Below are positions 1-6,086 of a stretch of 12,423 nucleotides of DNA, piece after piece. A model generated the notes under the pieces. That model ran no database searches. It worked only from the letters and a program-made list of their open reading frames with translations, and was not told the origin of the DNA. This DNA is from UBA5499 sp002426275. Its GTDB lineage: Bacteria; Bacillota; DTU084. Both the position numbers and the translations under genes were made by a program. Numbering within the stretch: position 1 is the first letter of the stretch; every line of letters begins with the position of its first letter. The stretch is from assembly GCA_937888735.1 (NCBI GenBank), contig CALASN010000148.1, positions 1 to 12,423 of the forward strand. The letters are read 5' to 3'.

Positions 1-67
1 GGTGAGGCTAAATTTTTTCATCAGACAGACCTACAGTTACTTGACGCGACCCCTTTAAAAAATCAGT

Positions 68-96
68 TTGACGAATTTATGACCCTATGTTATAAT
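68..96 (+). promoter_or_regulatory. sigma-A promoter of tRNA-Leu
   Basis: A -35 box TTGACG at 68-73 and a perfect -10 box TATAAT at 91-96 are separated by exactly 17 bases. Transcription would start near 103, about 14 bases before the mature tRNA. A second TTGACG at 41-46 has no suitably spaced -10 box. Confidence 0.85.
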
Positions 97-116
97 AAGT
101 TCTGTCGAAAGACATT

Positions 117-204
117 GCCGAAGTGGCGGAATTGGCAGACGCGCTAGATTCAGGGTTTAGTGGGCATTACGCTCGTGGGGGTTCAACTCCCCCCTTCGGC
201 ACCA
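117..204 (+). tRNA. tRNA-Leu, anticodon CAG
   Basis: This is a class II tRNA with a long variable arm. The 5' acceptor strand GCCGAAG (117-123) pairs fully with CTTCGGC (194-200), followed by discriminator A (201) and an encoded CCA (202-204). The anticodon loop TTCAGGG gives anticodon CAG at 151-153, which reads the leucine codon CUG. The T arm pairs GGGGG with CCCCC around the GTTCAAC-type loop. The 3' CCA is encoded. I found no second copy of the tRNA 3' end downstream that would mark an integrated element, and no convincing terminator follows. Confidence 0.95.
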
Positions 205-290
205 GAGAATATAACCATCTATTGATAAAGTTGTATTTATCCGTAGGTGGTTTATTTTTACCCTAAAATGCTTAAAACGAGCGGGTTTTC

Positions 291-434
291 GTGATCTGGA
301 GCATCGTCATTGCCTATGATCGCGTCGGAATTGAAGAGGCGCCGGAACTTTATGATATCATTGCCCTCGAAGAATGTGCAAAGGTGGAAGCTGCTTTACG
401 GGATATCTCAGTGGAGATGAGTCAAATCCGATAA
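291..434 (+). other. short open frame, possible gene remnant
   Basis: This frame of 47 codons starts with GTG at 291 and stops with TAA at 432-434. The frame is already open from about 276, just after a TAA at 273-275. The product begins VIWSIVIAYDRVG and continues as an acidic helical stretch containing ALEECAKVEAALRD, which reads like real protein rather than a random frame. No ribosome binding site precedes the GTG, so it may be the decayed end of a longer gene or may not be expressed. I do not recognise a family. The rest of the 205-515 interval is AT-rich. It contains a 6-bp hairpin (GATAAA/TTTATC) with no T tract, and I see no other gene there. Confidence 0.25.
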
Positions 435-501
435 AAATAAACTGGAGATACTGAACGGACACAAAATGACCGAGAGATTTTGGTTTGGAAAGAAATATGC
501 T

Positions 502-510
502 GGGGGGGGG
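502..510 (+). repeat. homopolymer run of nine G
   Basis: Nine consecutive G lie 5 bases upstream of the GTG start of tag. The run probably contributes the Shine-Dalgarno pairing, so slippage would change the spacing. An upstream ATG at 466 would enter the tag frame if the run were one base longer. Confidence 0.6.
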
Positions 511-515
511 TTGAG

Positions 516-1067
516 GTGGCAGACGAGCCGCGCCGCTGTTCGTGGGGAGATACGGACGATAAACTAATGCGTGAATATCACGATACCCAGTGGGGCAAGC
601 CTTGTTATGACGAGTGTGAATTGTTCGAGATGCTCATTTTAGAGGGCGCACAGGCCGGGTTGTCGTGGGCGACTATTTTACACAAGCGCGAAGCATACCG
701 CGCGGCGTTTGATGGTTTTGATGTCACAGCGGTCTCAAACTATGGCGAGGACAAGATTGCCGAATTGATACGGAATACCGGAATAGTCCGTAACCGCCTA
801 AAAATAGGTGCTGCCATCACCAACGCGCGAGCGATATTAAGGCTTGGTTCACTTAGTGAATTTTTCTGGAAGTATGTTGACGGTCAACCGATTATGGGCG
901 CTTGGGAACGCCAAGAAGACGTTCCCGTGACCACGCCGCTTTCTGACCGGATCAGCAAAGACTTAAAGAAATTAGGCTTTAAGTTTGTCGGCAGTACCAT
1001 TGTGTACAGCTATATGCAGGCGGTAGGGATGGTTAACGACCACATGAAGTGGTGCGAATTCCGCTGA
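516..1067 (+). CDS. tag: DNA-3-methyladenine glycosylase I
   Basis: This base-excision repair enzyme hydrolyses the N-glycosidic bond of 3-methyladenine in alkylated DNA. The 183-residue product matches the length of the family and starts straight into its N-terminal signature, RRCSWG followed by EYHDTQWG. All four residues of the family's zinc 'snap' are visible: Cys8, His22, His176 and Cys180 (NDHMKWC at the C-terminus). The segment FEMLILEGAQAGLSW contains the conserved LEG glutamate (Glu43) that recognises the base. I chose the GTG at 516 because the frame continues upstream only to a TTG at 480 and the family needs nothing before it. The G-rich run at 502-510 can act as the ribosome binding site. 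An ATG at 466 lies in another frame. The gene stands alone and is convergent with a protease remnant. Confidence 0.93.
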   Translation: MADEPRRCSWGDTDDKLMREYHDTQWGKPCYDECELFEMLILEGAQAGLSWATILHKREAYRAAFDGFDVTAVSNYGEDKIAELIRNTGIVRNRLKIGAAITNARAILRLGSLSEFFWKYVDGQPIMGAWERQEDVPVTTPLSDRISKDLKKLGFKFVGSTIVYSYMQAVGMVNDHMKWCEFR

Positions 1068-1069
1068 GG

Positions 1070-1398
1070 TTATTTTTGACGATTGCCATTTTTCAAGGAA
1101 TATCTCAGAGCTACGCCATTCCATAAATTTGACGAGGCTATAATCATGAAGGGTATGAAATAGACGTATTGACTTGTTTTGATGCCTTTGAGAGGGCAGA
1201 TGCCGTAATATTTCCACAAGTGTTTTTTTTCGATGAAAGCTTCGCTGATAAGCACAAGCGCAAGCGTAACCGGCTAAGTAAAGATTTTAATGATTCCAAC
1301 ACGGCCGAGATCGCGTCCGCAACGCTGAACAGGATGACATATACGGCAATCCTCAACAGCGAAAAGGCAAGCTGGCTTTTTCTGTAGAGAGTTTCCAT
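1070..1398 (-). pseudogene. CPBP-family membrane protease, truncated and frameshifted
   Basis: Two minus-strand frames join into the N-terminal part of a CPBP (Abi, CAAX-like) intramembrane metalloprotease. The first frame starts at ATG 1398 with METLYRKSQLAFSL and contains YVILFSVADAIS, typical of the first membrane helix of these proteins. After an A8 tract (T8 on the plus strand at 1223-1230) the similarity moves to another frame, with LWKYYGICPLKG and then YFIPFMIIASSNLWNGV, typical of the second helix region. That frame ends at 1070, directly beside the tag stop codon. Family members usually exceed 200 residues. Here only about 105 remain, and the helices carrying the EExxxR and HxxxH/N catalytic motifs are missing, so the product cannot be active. 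The shift at a homopolymer could in part be a sequencing artefact, but the truncation could not. Family assignment rests on remembered sequence features. Confidence 0.6.
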
Positions 1399-1630
1399 CT
1401 TTTTGTGCCTCGTTTCCTCGAGAGAGGCTAGGCATTCGTCAATGGTATCGGTGCGAGCGGACTTTCCCTAGCCGGTCTTTCAGGATTTAGCATAGCATAT
1501 TTATTAGGGAGTAAGGTCACCTGCTGCAATGCGATCTCTGTTTTTTTTGTATAAGCGGGAGAAAAGGAAAATATCTCGAGTTAGCTGCCTTTTGCCGCTT
1601 CCATTGGCGCATAGTAGCCCGGGGTCTGCC
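1399..1630. other. intergenic stretch without a recognisable gene
   Basis: I see no convincing gene here. On the minus strand the protease-remnant frame is open about 24 codons upstream of its ATG (containing TIDECLASLEETR), which may be debris of a neighbouring gene. A 17-base sequence at 1583-1599 recurs at 2376-2392. Confidence 0.4.
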
Positions 1631-1659
1631 TTGTCTTCCAGAGAGTACTATGATATATT
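1631..1659 (+). promoter_or_regulatory. sigma-A promoter of the ylbF-to-reductase operon
   Basis: A -35 box TTGTCT (1631-1636) and a -10 box TATATT (1654-1659) are 17 bases apart. Transcription would start near 1666, downstream of an in-frame ATG at 1650 and upstream of the ribosome binding site for the ATG at 1683. This supports the shorter start of ylbF. Confidence 0.55.
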
Positions 1660-1682
1660 TAAAACAGAATGGGGGTCTGGGA

Positions 1683-2057
1683 ATGTCTAGAGAAGATATT
1701 TTGGCACTTGCTAAAGACCTAGCTGAAAAGTTGGCCGGTTCCGATGAGTACAAATCCTTAAAGCAGGCCGAATCGGAACTCAATGCTCATACTGCAGCTC
1801 AAATTATGTGGCAAGATTTGGAAAAAAAGCAAAGGGCTTGTCAGGATCCTGGGCTGAGCCAGGAAGAGCTCAAAGATCGCTATGGGGATATGCAGAAAAC
1901 TTTAGAGCTAGTGGGACATAATCCTTATATCAGACAGCTGTTGTTGGCGCAAATGGCAATGGGTCAGCTCTGGGCGGAGATTCATAAGATTTTGGCGGAG
2001 GCAATCGGCATTAAAATTGAAGGGCAAGGTGAGTCCTCCGATGAAAATAAAGGCTAG
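1683..2057 (+). CDS. ylbF: YlbF/YmcA family regulator
   Basis: The 124-residue protein belongs to the YlbF/YmcA (Com_YlbF, formerly DUF964) family. In Bacillus these small helical proteins form a complex with YmcA and YaaT that affects RNase Y-dependent RNA processing, competence, biofilm formation and sporulation. The sequence is almost entirely helical. An N-terminal helix (DILALAKDLAEKL), the family's LAGSDEYKSLKQAE segment and a C-terminal helix pair rich in Gln/Met (LLLAQMAMGQLWAEIHKIL) are visible, and a polar tail follows. I chose ATG 1683, preceded by a G-rich ribosome binding site near 1671. An ATG at 1650 lies before the predicted transcription start. It is the first gene of a seven-gene unit, and its last 17 bases overlap the next gene. 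Whether it replaces YlbF or acts as a paralogue cannot be seen here. Confidence 0.85.
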   Translation: MSREDILALAKDLAEKLAGSDEYKSLKQAESELNAHTAAQIMWQDLEKKQRACQDPGLSQEELKDRYGDMQKTLELVGHNPYIRQLLLAQMAMGQLWAEIHKILAEAIGIKIEGQGESSDENKG

Positions 2058-2319
2058 ACCACTTTTTGGCTTCTTCACATTAGTCGGTACGGTGGGGCTG
2101 CTGCTCTGGGGCTGGCTGATGTGGAAAAATTCGAACCCCGCGATCGTAGCTTTCGGCCCTCCGGAGCCCGCTTTAGCTCAGCTCCGTTGGGCACTGGCCA
2201 AAAGAGTGCTCAGTGGCATCGCCATCTTTGGCTTGTGGTTTTCAGGCGTTTTCGGCCTTTATAAGACCAGGAAAACAAAAACAGATTCATCTTTGCCGCA
2301 GCGTCAATTAGGTGGATGA
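2041..2319 (+). CDS. small two-helix membrane protein, unknown function
   Basis: This 92-residue protein has two predicted membrane segments, about residues 9-27 (GFFTLVGTVGLLLWGWLMW) and 56-73 (VLSGIAIFGLWFSGVFGL). They are joined by a proline-rich loop, and a basic, polar C-terminus starts KTRKTK. Positive charge at both ends suggests that both termini face the cytoplasm. I do not recognise a family. The ATG at 2041 is preceded by AAGGTGAG at a good distance, which favours it over a TTG at 2017. The gene overlaps ylbF by 17 bases and the cyclase gene by 4 bases (ATGA). This implies translational coupling and a possible partnership with the membrane-bound cyclase, but no function can be assigned. 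Confidence 0.7.
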   Translation: MKIKARPLFGFFTLVGTVGLLLWGWLMWKNSNPAIVAFGPPEPALAQLRWALAKRVLSGIAIFGLWFSGVFGLYKTRKTKTDSSLPQRQLGG

Positions 2320-3692
2320 GACCGCAGCGAGGGAAAAACCAGCTGGGAATTTTCCATTCCCTAGCCTTTGTTGTCAGCTGCCTTTTGCCGCTGCTGAGTT
2401 TTCGCTATAGCTCGCTTCCTTCTGAGGCAATCGCTCTCCTTTGTTCCATTCCGCTGTTTATCGTGACGTACGAATTTGGACTTCTCTGGGGAGCGGCAGC
2501 CGGCTGCGCGCTGGCAGTTGGCGCAAGCCTTTTTCCAGGCCTTGGGGGATCCGGGATCTATTTTTTGATGATTTTATTGCCTGCAGCGTATGTGCGCTGG
2601 CGGCAGCGGTTGCTTGAGGCGGATTGTAGCCTGGTAAAGCAGCATTTAGAAGAAAATATAACTGTGTACAACAAAAAGATAGCCGAATTGCAAGGGATCG
2701 TTGATCGTGAAGCTTTTAACGCCACGGCCATTTACGAGTTCACGTCAATCTTAGGCAGTACCCTGCATTATCAGGAAACTTTGAACCTGATGGTGGATAC
2801 CATTTTACGGATTGTGCCTTATGATGCCTGCTGCCTTTTTTTGTTGGACGATGAGGCGGATGAACTTTACATTGAGGTAGCCCGGGGGTTGAGCGGAGCC
2901 GGCAAAGAAACGCGCTGTAAAATGGGCCTGGGAGTAGTAGGCTTAGTAGCGCAAACCGGCCAATCGATTTTAGTGAAGGATTACGAGCGGGACACACGCT
3001 TTCAACCTTTGCAATTCGGACATAAATTTGCTTCTGTACTTTCGTTGCCGCTGATAACCAAGGGCAAGATTATCGGAGTTTTAGAAGTGCTCAAAGAAGA
3101 GCCTTCAGCTTTCGACAACAATGACTTGCGTATCCTTACAATTATCGCCAACCAAGCGGCTTTTTCCATCCGTAATGCTAATCTGTACTCCCAAGTTATG
3201 CAGCAGGCCATCACAGATCCGGTGACTGGTCTTGCCAATCACCGTTATTTTAAGGAAGTTCTCGCCAAGGAATTTCAGAGAGCGACTCGTTATGGCAGAG
3301 AATTGAGTTTACTGCTGTTAGATTTGGATCATTTCAAGGAGATAAACGATGCTCACGGCCACCAAATAGGGGATCGTGTTTTAACGGAATTCAGCCGACA
3401 GTTGACTGCCATGATCAGGGATAATGTGGACCTGGCAGCGCGTTATGGTGGTGAAGAATTTTGTGTTATCCTTCCGGAAACCGGGCTGGGAGAGGCTCTG
3501 AAAATCGCCGAGCGGATCCGGAGGCGAGTAGCGGAAAAGCATTTCGCGGATTGCCTCAAGTTAACTGTGAGCATTGGAGTTGCCACTTTCCCCCAACATG
3601 CGGAAACTTCCGAGCAACTCATCAAGGCAGCAGACCTCGCTTGCTATCAGGCTAAACACAGAGGCCGCAACCTGATTATGCCGGCAGAGTAA
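2316..3692 (+). CDS. membrane GAF-GGDEF diguanylate cyclase
   Basis: This 458-residue protein is predicted to make the second messenger cyclic di-GMP from two GTP at the membrane. Residues 10-95 contain three or four membrane segments, followed by a charged, probably coiled-coil linker (about 98-135). A GAF sensor domain covers about 140-290 (YDACCLFLLDDE, then GLGVVGLVAQTGQSILV). A GGDEF domain covers about 295-455. The catalytic signature reads GGEEF (378-382), with DPVTGLANHR (301-310) and LLDLDHFKEIND (334-345) supplying nucleotide and metal contacts, so it should be active. The product-inhibition site RxxD expected at 369-372 reads DNVD, so that feedback site looks absent. The ATG overlaps the previous stop codon by 4 bases and sits against a GGTGG. 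The gene lies 14 bases upstream of a helicase-loader gene. The ligand of the GAF domain is unknown. Confidence 0.92.
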   Translation: MRPQRGKNQLGIFHSLAFVVSCLLPLLSFRYSSLPSEAIALLCSIPLFIVTYEFGLLWGAAAGCALAVGASLFPGLGGSGIYFLMILLPAAYVRWRQRLLEADCSLVKQHLEENITVYNKKIAELQGIVDREAFNATAIYEFTSILGSTLHYQETLNLMVDTILRIVPYDACCLFLLDDEADELYIEVARGLSGAGKETRCKMGLGVVGLVAQTGQSILVKDYERDTRFQPLQFGHKFASVLSLPLITKGKIIGVLEVLKEEPSAFDNNDLRILTIIANQAAFSIRNANLYSQVMQQAITDPVTGLANHRYFKEVLAKEFQRATRYGRELSLLLLDLDHFKEINDAHGHQIGDRVLTEFSRQLTAMIRDNVDLAARYGGEEFCVILPETGLGEALKIAERIRRRVAEKHFADCLKLTVSIGVATFPQHAETSEQLIKAADLACYQAKHRGRNLIMPAE

Positions 3693-3706
3693 ACAGGAGG
3701 AAGAAA

Positions 3707-4507
3707 TTGCAAGAGAGAAAGTTTTATCTAGCCGCCGGAAGGAGATCGCGAGATCTCCTTTTAGTTCCTAAAGAGCTGCTTGATCTGTATCAGAAAGCTA
3801 TAGGAGCCGTGGGCGTCGCCCTCTGGCTGAATCTCTATGCCTGTTCCGAAGAGCGAGAGCTGGATTTAGAGCAACTAGCGCGGGAACTGAGATGTTCATC
3901 TTCCCATTTGGAAGAAGCCCTTGCTAATTTGCTTCGTTACGAACTGGTCAGCTCACAGCTTTCGGAAAAAGGCTCCGTTCTGCGAGCAAATGAGCCTTTG
4001 ACATATCCGGAGTTTCAAGAACTTGAAGCGCGTCTTGCAAAGCAGACTCCGGATTCGCTACAGATCTTATTTGATTTTTACCAAAAACAGGTCGGACTGA
4101 TGGGACCCGTGCAGGAGGAAAAACTCCGTTATTGGGTGGTAGAACAGGGAATGGACATAGAGGTGATCGTAGCGGCAATTGCCGAAATGATGAAAACGTC
4201 TTCTCGCAGAATAGAATATTTGGAAGGAATTTTACGAAATTGGTATAATGAAGGAATCAGGAACCTCGATCAGCTTACGGCCCAGCGCAAAAGATGGGAA
4301 GAAGAGCAGCAGAACAAACGCAGTCAAAAGAGAACCAAGGAGAGCAAAAGAGCGTCGGGGTTCATGAAAAAATTGCCCGGGCAAACTCAGGCGGCTGCAA
4401 GCAGTGAAGGTTATGAAGGCGTTGCCAATGCCGGAGCATATAAGCCGGTAGATCCGGAAGCGGTGAAGCGTTGGAAGGAGATGTTCAAAGATGAGTACGG
4501 CAGCTAA
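3707..4507 (+). CDS. DnaD/DnaB_2-family helicase loader
   Basis: The 266-residue protein belongs to the DnaD / DnaB_2 family of Gram-positive primosome proteins, which remodel origin DNA and help place the replicative helicase. The N-terminal part (about 1-100) looks like a winged-helix oligomerisation domain (ELDLEQLARELRCSSSHLEEALANLLRYELV). Residues 115-190 form the DnaD-like domain, whose hallmark YLEGILRNWYNEGI (171-184) is clear. A basic linker follows (about 190-225), then a C-terminal tail ending VKRWKEMFKDEYGS. The start is TTG at 3707, with AGGAGG at 3695-3700 and a 6-base spacer; no ATG lies near. The gene overlaps the helicase gene by 17 bases. This position, upstream of ytxC-thrS, corresponds to that of the loader DnaB in Bacillus subtilis, so it may be its counterpart, although DnaD or a phage-type homologue is also possible. 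Confidence 0.85.
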   Translation: MQERKFYLAAGRRSRDLLLVPKELLDLYQKAIGAVGVALWLNLYACSEERELDLEQLARELRCSSSHLEEALANLLRYELVSSQLSEKGSVLRANEPLTYPEFQELEARLAKQTPDSLQILFDFYQKQVGLMGPVQEEKLRYWVVEQGMDIEVIVAAIAEMMKTSSRRIEYLEGILRNWYNEGIRNLDQLTAQRKRWEEEQQNKRSQKRTKESKRASGFMKKLPGQTQAAASSEGYEGVANAGAYKPVDPEAVKRWKEMFKDEYGS

Positions 4508-5873
4508 TAAGCTCGTAGAGGCGCCGCAGGACTATGAAATAGAACAGCGGATTTTAGGGATTCTCATCAAACATCCCCAAAAGATGGATACAGCTTTGGA
4601 CAAGCTCCGTGAATATCACTTCGCTAACCCTACCCACAGGACCATCTTCAAGGCGTTGCTGGATTTATATACCAAGCAAGGGAAAGTGAGCTATGTACGC
4701 CTTTACGATAAAATCAGACGCGAAAAGCTGCTCTCCGATCCGGAAGCGGCCTTGGTGGCTCTCACAGAGACTGTGGTCACAGGCAGAGAGCTGGAACCTT
4801 GCATAGAGCTGTTGCGGGAGGGATATGTCAAGCGTAGGATCCTGGCGGCAACTGAAGAGATTGAACAGATGATCCTCCGCGAAGAAGAGGAGACAACTGA
4901 AAAATATCAAGCTCGGGCTCAGGAAATCATCTTTGCCGCCACCCAAGTGGAAAACAGTTCCGATGAGCCCAAAGAGCTTTTGGACGTGCTTTCCCGCTGC
5001 TATACTAATTTGGTGGAGCGCAAGGAAGGAAAGGTTCCTTACGGTCTTTCCGTGCGTTTCCCTTCAATCGATATGTTAACTACGGGATTTAAAAAGAAAG
5101 ACTTGATCATTCTCGCCGGTAGGCCAAGCATGGGAAAGACCTCTCTGGCCTTAAATTTTGCCGCCAATGTGGCGAAACGTCAAATTCCGGTGCTCATTTT
5201 CAGCTTGGAGATGGACGATGAGCAAATAGGTGATAGGCTGGTTTTAGGCGAATTGTTCCGCTATCGGGATCGTGATGGTAATTTTCTAATTCCTTCCGCT
5301 CAATATGCAACTAAGCTTAGTGAAGAACAGTTGAAGCTCACTGAGAAAGTGTACAGCGAACTTTATGATCTCCCTATTCAAATCGTGGACCAAAGGGGGC
5401 TTACTTCGCTGGATATTCGGGCTAAAGCCAGGAAAATCAAAGCAACCTGTCCCAACTTGGGACTGGTGGTCATCGATTATTTGCAGCTGATCCGACCGGC
5501 TGAAAACGACAAATACAAAAGCTGGGCGCTGCAGGTTGGCGACATCGTTCGCGAGCTGCGAGACCTGGCGGGGGAAATCAATGTCCCCATTATTCTCCTT
5601 TCTCAATTGAACCGGGGGGTGGAGAGCCGCGATAATAAAAGACCTATGATGAGCGATTTGCGCGACAGCGGTAATATTGAGGAGTTTGCCGACGTTGTGA
5701 TGTTCGTCTACCGCGATGATTACTATTATCCAGACCAGGCGGAAGAGCGGGGGACAAAAGGGAAAGCGGAAGTGATCTTCGCCAAGCAGCGCAAAGGAGC
5801 TACCGGAACTGCGCTGCTGCGATTCGTCCCGGAGTTTACGCGCTTTGTGGATGAAAGCGATCGGGAGGCTTAA
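4491..5873 (+). CDS. DnaB-type replicative helicase, divergent
   Basis: This 460-residue protein is a RecA-fold hexameric DNA helicase of the DnaB (Bacillus DnaC) family. The N-terminal domain starts at about residue 12 (PQDYEIEQRILGILIKHP, then PTHRTIFKALLDLY). The helicase core runs from about 180. It has Walker A GRPSMGKTS (210-218), SLEM with the catalytic Glu240, Walker B VVIDYLQL (Asp329), SQLNRGVESR, the signature MMSDLRDSGNIEEFADVV and the arginine-finger region KQRKGATG. All catalytic parts are present, and the length matches the family. It differs from the usual DnaB around 252-275, where the familiar SEARVD segment is replaced by a longer one (GELFRYRDRDG), and in a short, atypical N-terminal domain. 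No rplI is adjacent, unlike the usual dnaB. The ATG lies inside the loader gene. It could be the main helicase or a specialised second copy. Confidence 0.88.
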   Translation: MSTAANKLVEAPQDYEIEQRILGILIKHPQKMDTALDKLREYHFANPTHRTIFKALLDLYTKQGKVSYVRLYDKIRREKLLSDPEAALVALTETVVTGRELEPCIELLREGYVKRRILAATEEIEQMILREEEETTEKYQARAQEIIFAATQVENSSDEPKELLDVLSRCYTNLVERKEGKVPYGLSVRFPSIDMLTTGFKKKDLIILAGRPSMGKTSLALNFAANVAKRQIPVLIFSLEMDDEQIGDRLVLGELFRYRDRDGNFLIPSAQYATKLSEEQLKLTEKVYSELYDLPIQIVDQRGLTSLDIRAKARKIKATCPNLGLVVIDYLQLIRPAENDKYKSWALQVGDIVRELRDLAGEINVPIILLSQLNRGVESRDNKRPMMSDLRDSGNIEEFADVVMFVYRDDYYYPDQAEERGTKGKAEVIFAKQRKGATGTALLRFVPEFTRFVDESDREA

Positions 5874-5874
5874 G

Positions 5875-6072
5875 ATGAGCATTTGGGCGGAGACGGAAAA
5901 GTTAAAGCTTAAATTGCTGGCTGCTTACGGACGACTGGCGGACGAAGGGGAGCTTACCGAGGATCAGTTGCAGCAAATTACAGATTTGCTGGAAGAGATG
6001 GATAAATACCAACAAGAGGAGTTTGCAGACAAACTTCGGGAGATCTGCGGCTCTGATCCAAAAATAAACTGA
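5875..6072 (+). CDS. small acidic helical protein, unknown function
   Basis: The 65-residue product is strongly helical and acidic at its C-terminal half, with heptad-like segments (AETEKLKLKLLAAYGRL, then EDQLQQITDLLEEMDKY). It has no membrane segment, signal peptide or metal motif, and I do not recognise a family. The ATG at 5875 follows the helicase stop codon by one base and has GGGAGG about 7 bases upstream. Fourteen bases separate it from the reductase gene. Its tight position suggests that it is translated with the helicase. A role as a small helicase partner is possible but unsupported by sequence. Confidence 0.65.
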   Translation: MSIWAETEKLKLKLLAAYGRLADEGELTEDQLQQITDLLEEMDKYQQEEFADKLREICGSDPKIN

Positions 6073-6086
6073 GCAAGGTGAAATAT

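Noticed and set aside
117..204. Integration (att) site at the tRNA-Leu 3' end
   Set aside because: No repeat of the tRNA 3' end was found downstream, and no integrase gene is present.
275..292. AAAAC/GTTTT hairpin after tRNA-Leu as a terminator
   Set aside because: The stem is weak and no T tract follows in either useful position.
1169..1387. Plus-strand frame of 72 codons between tag and ylbF
   Set aside because: The protein-like signal in this stretch is on the minus strand (protease remnant), and the plus-strand product has no recognisable features.
5286..5882. Minus-strand open frame of 198 codons opposite the helicase gene
   Set aside because: It is a shadow of the conserved helicase core with no ribosome binding site and no family features.
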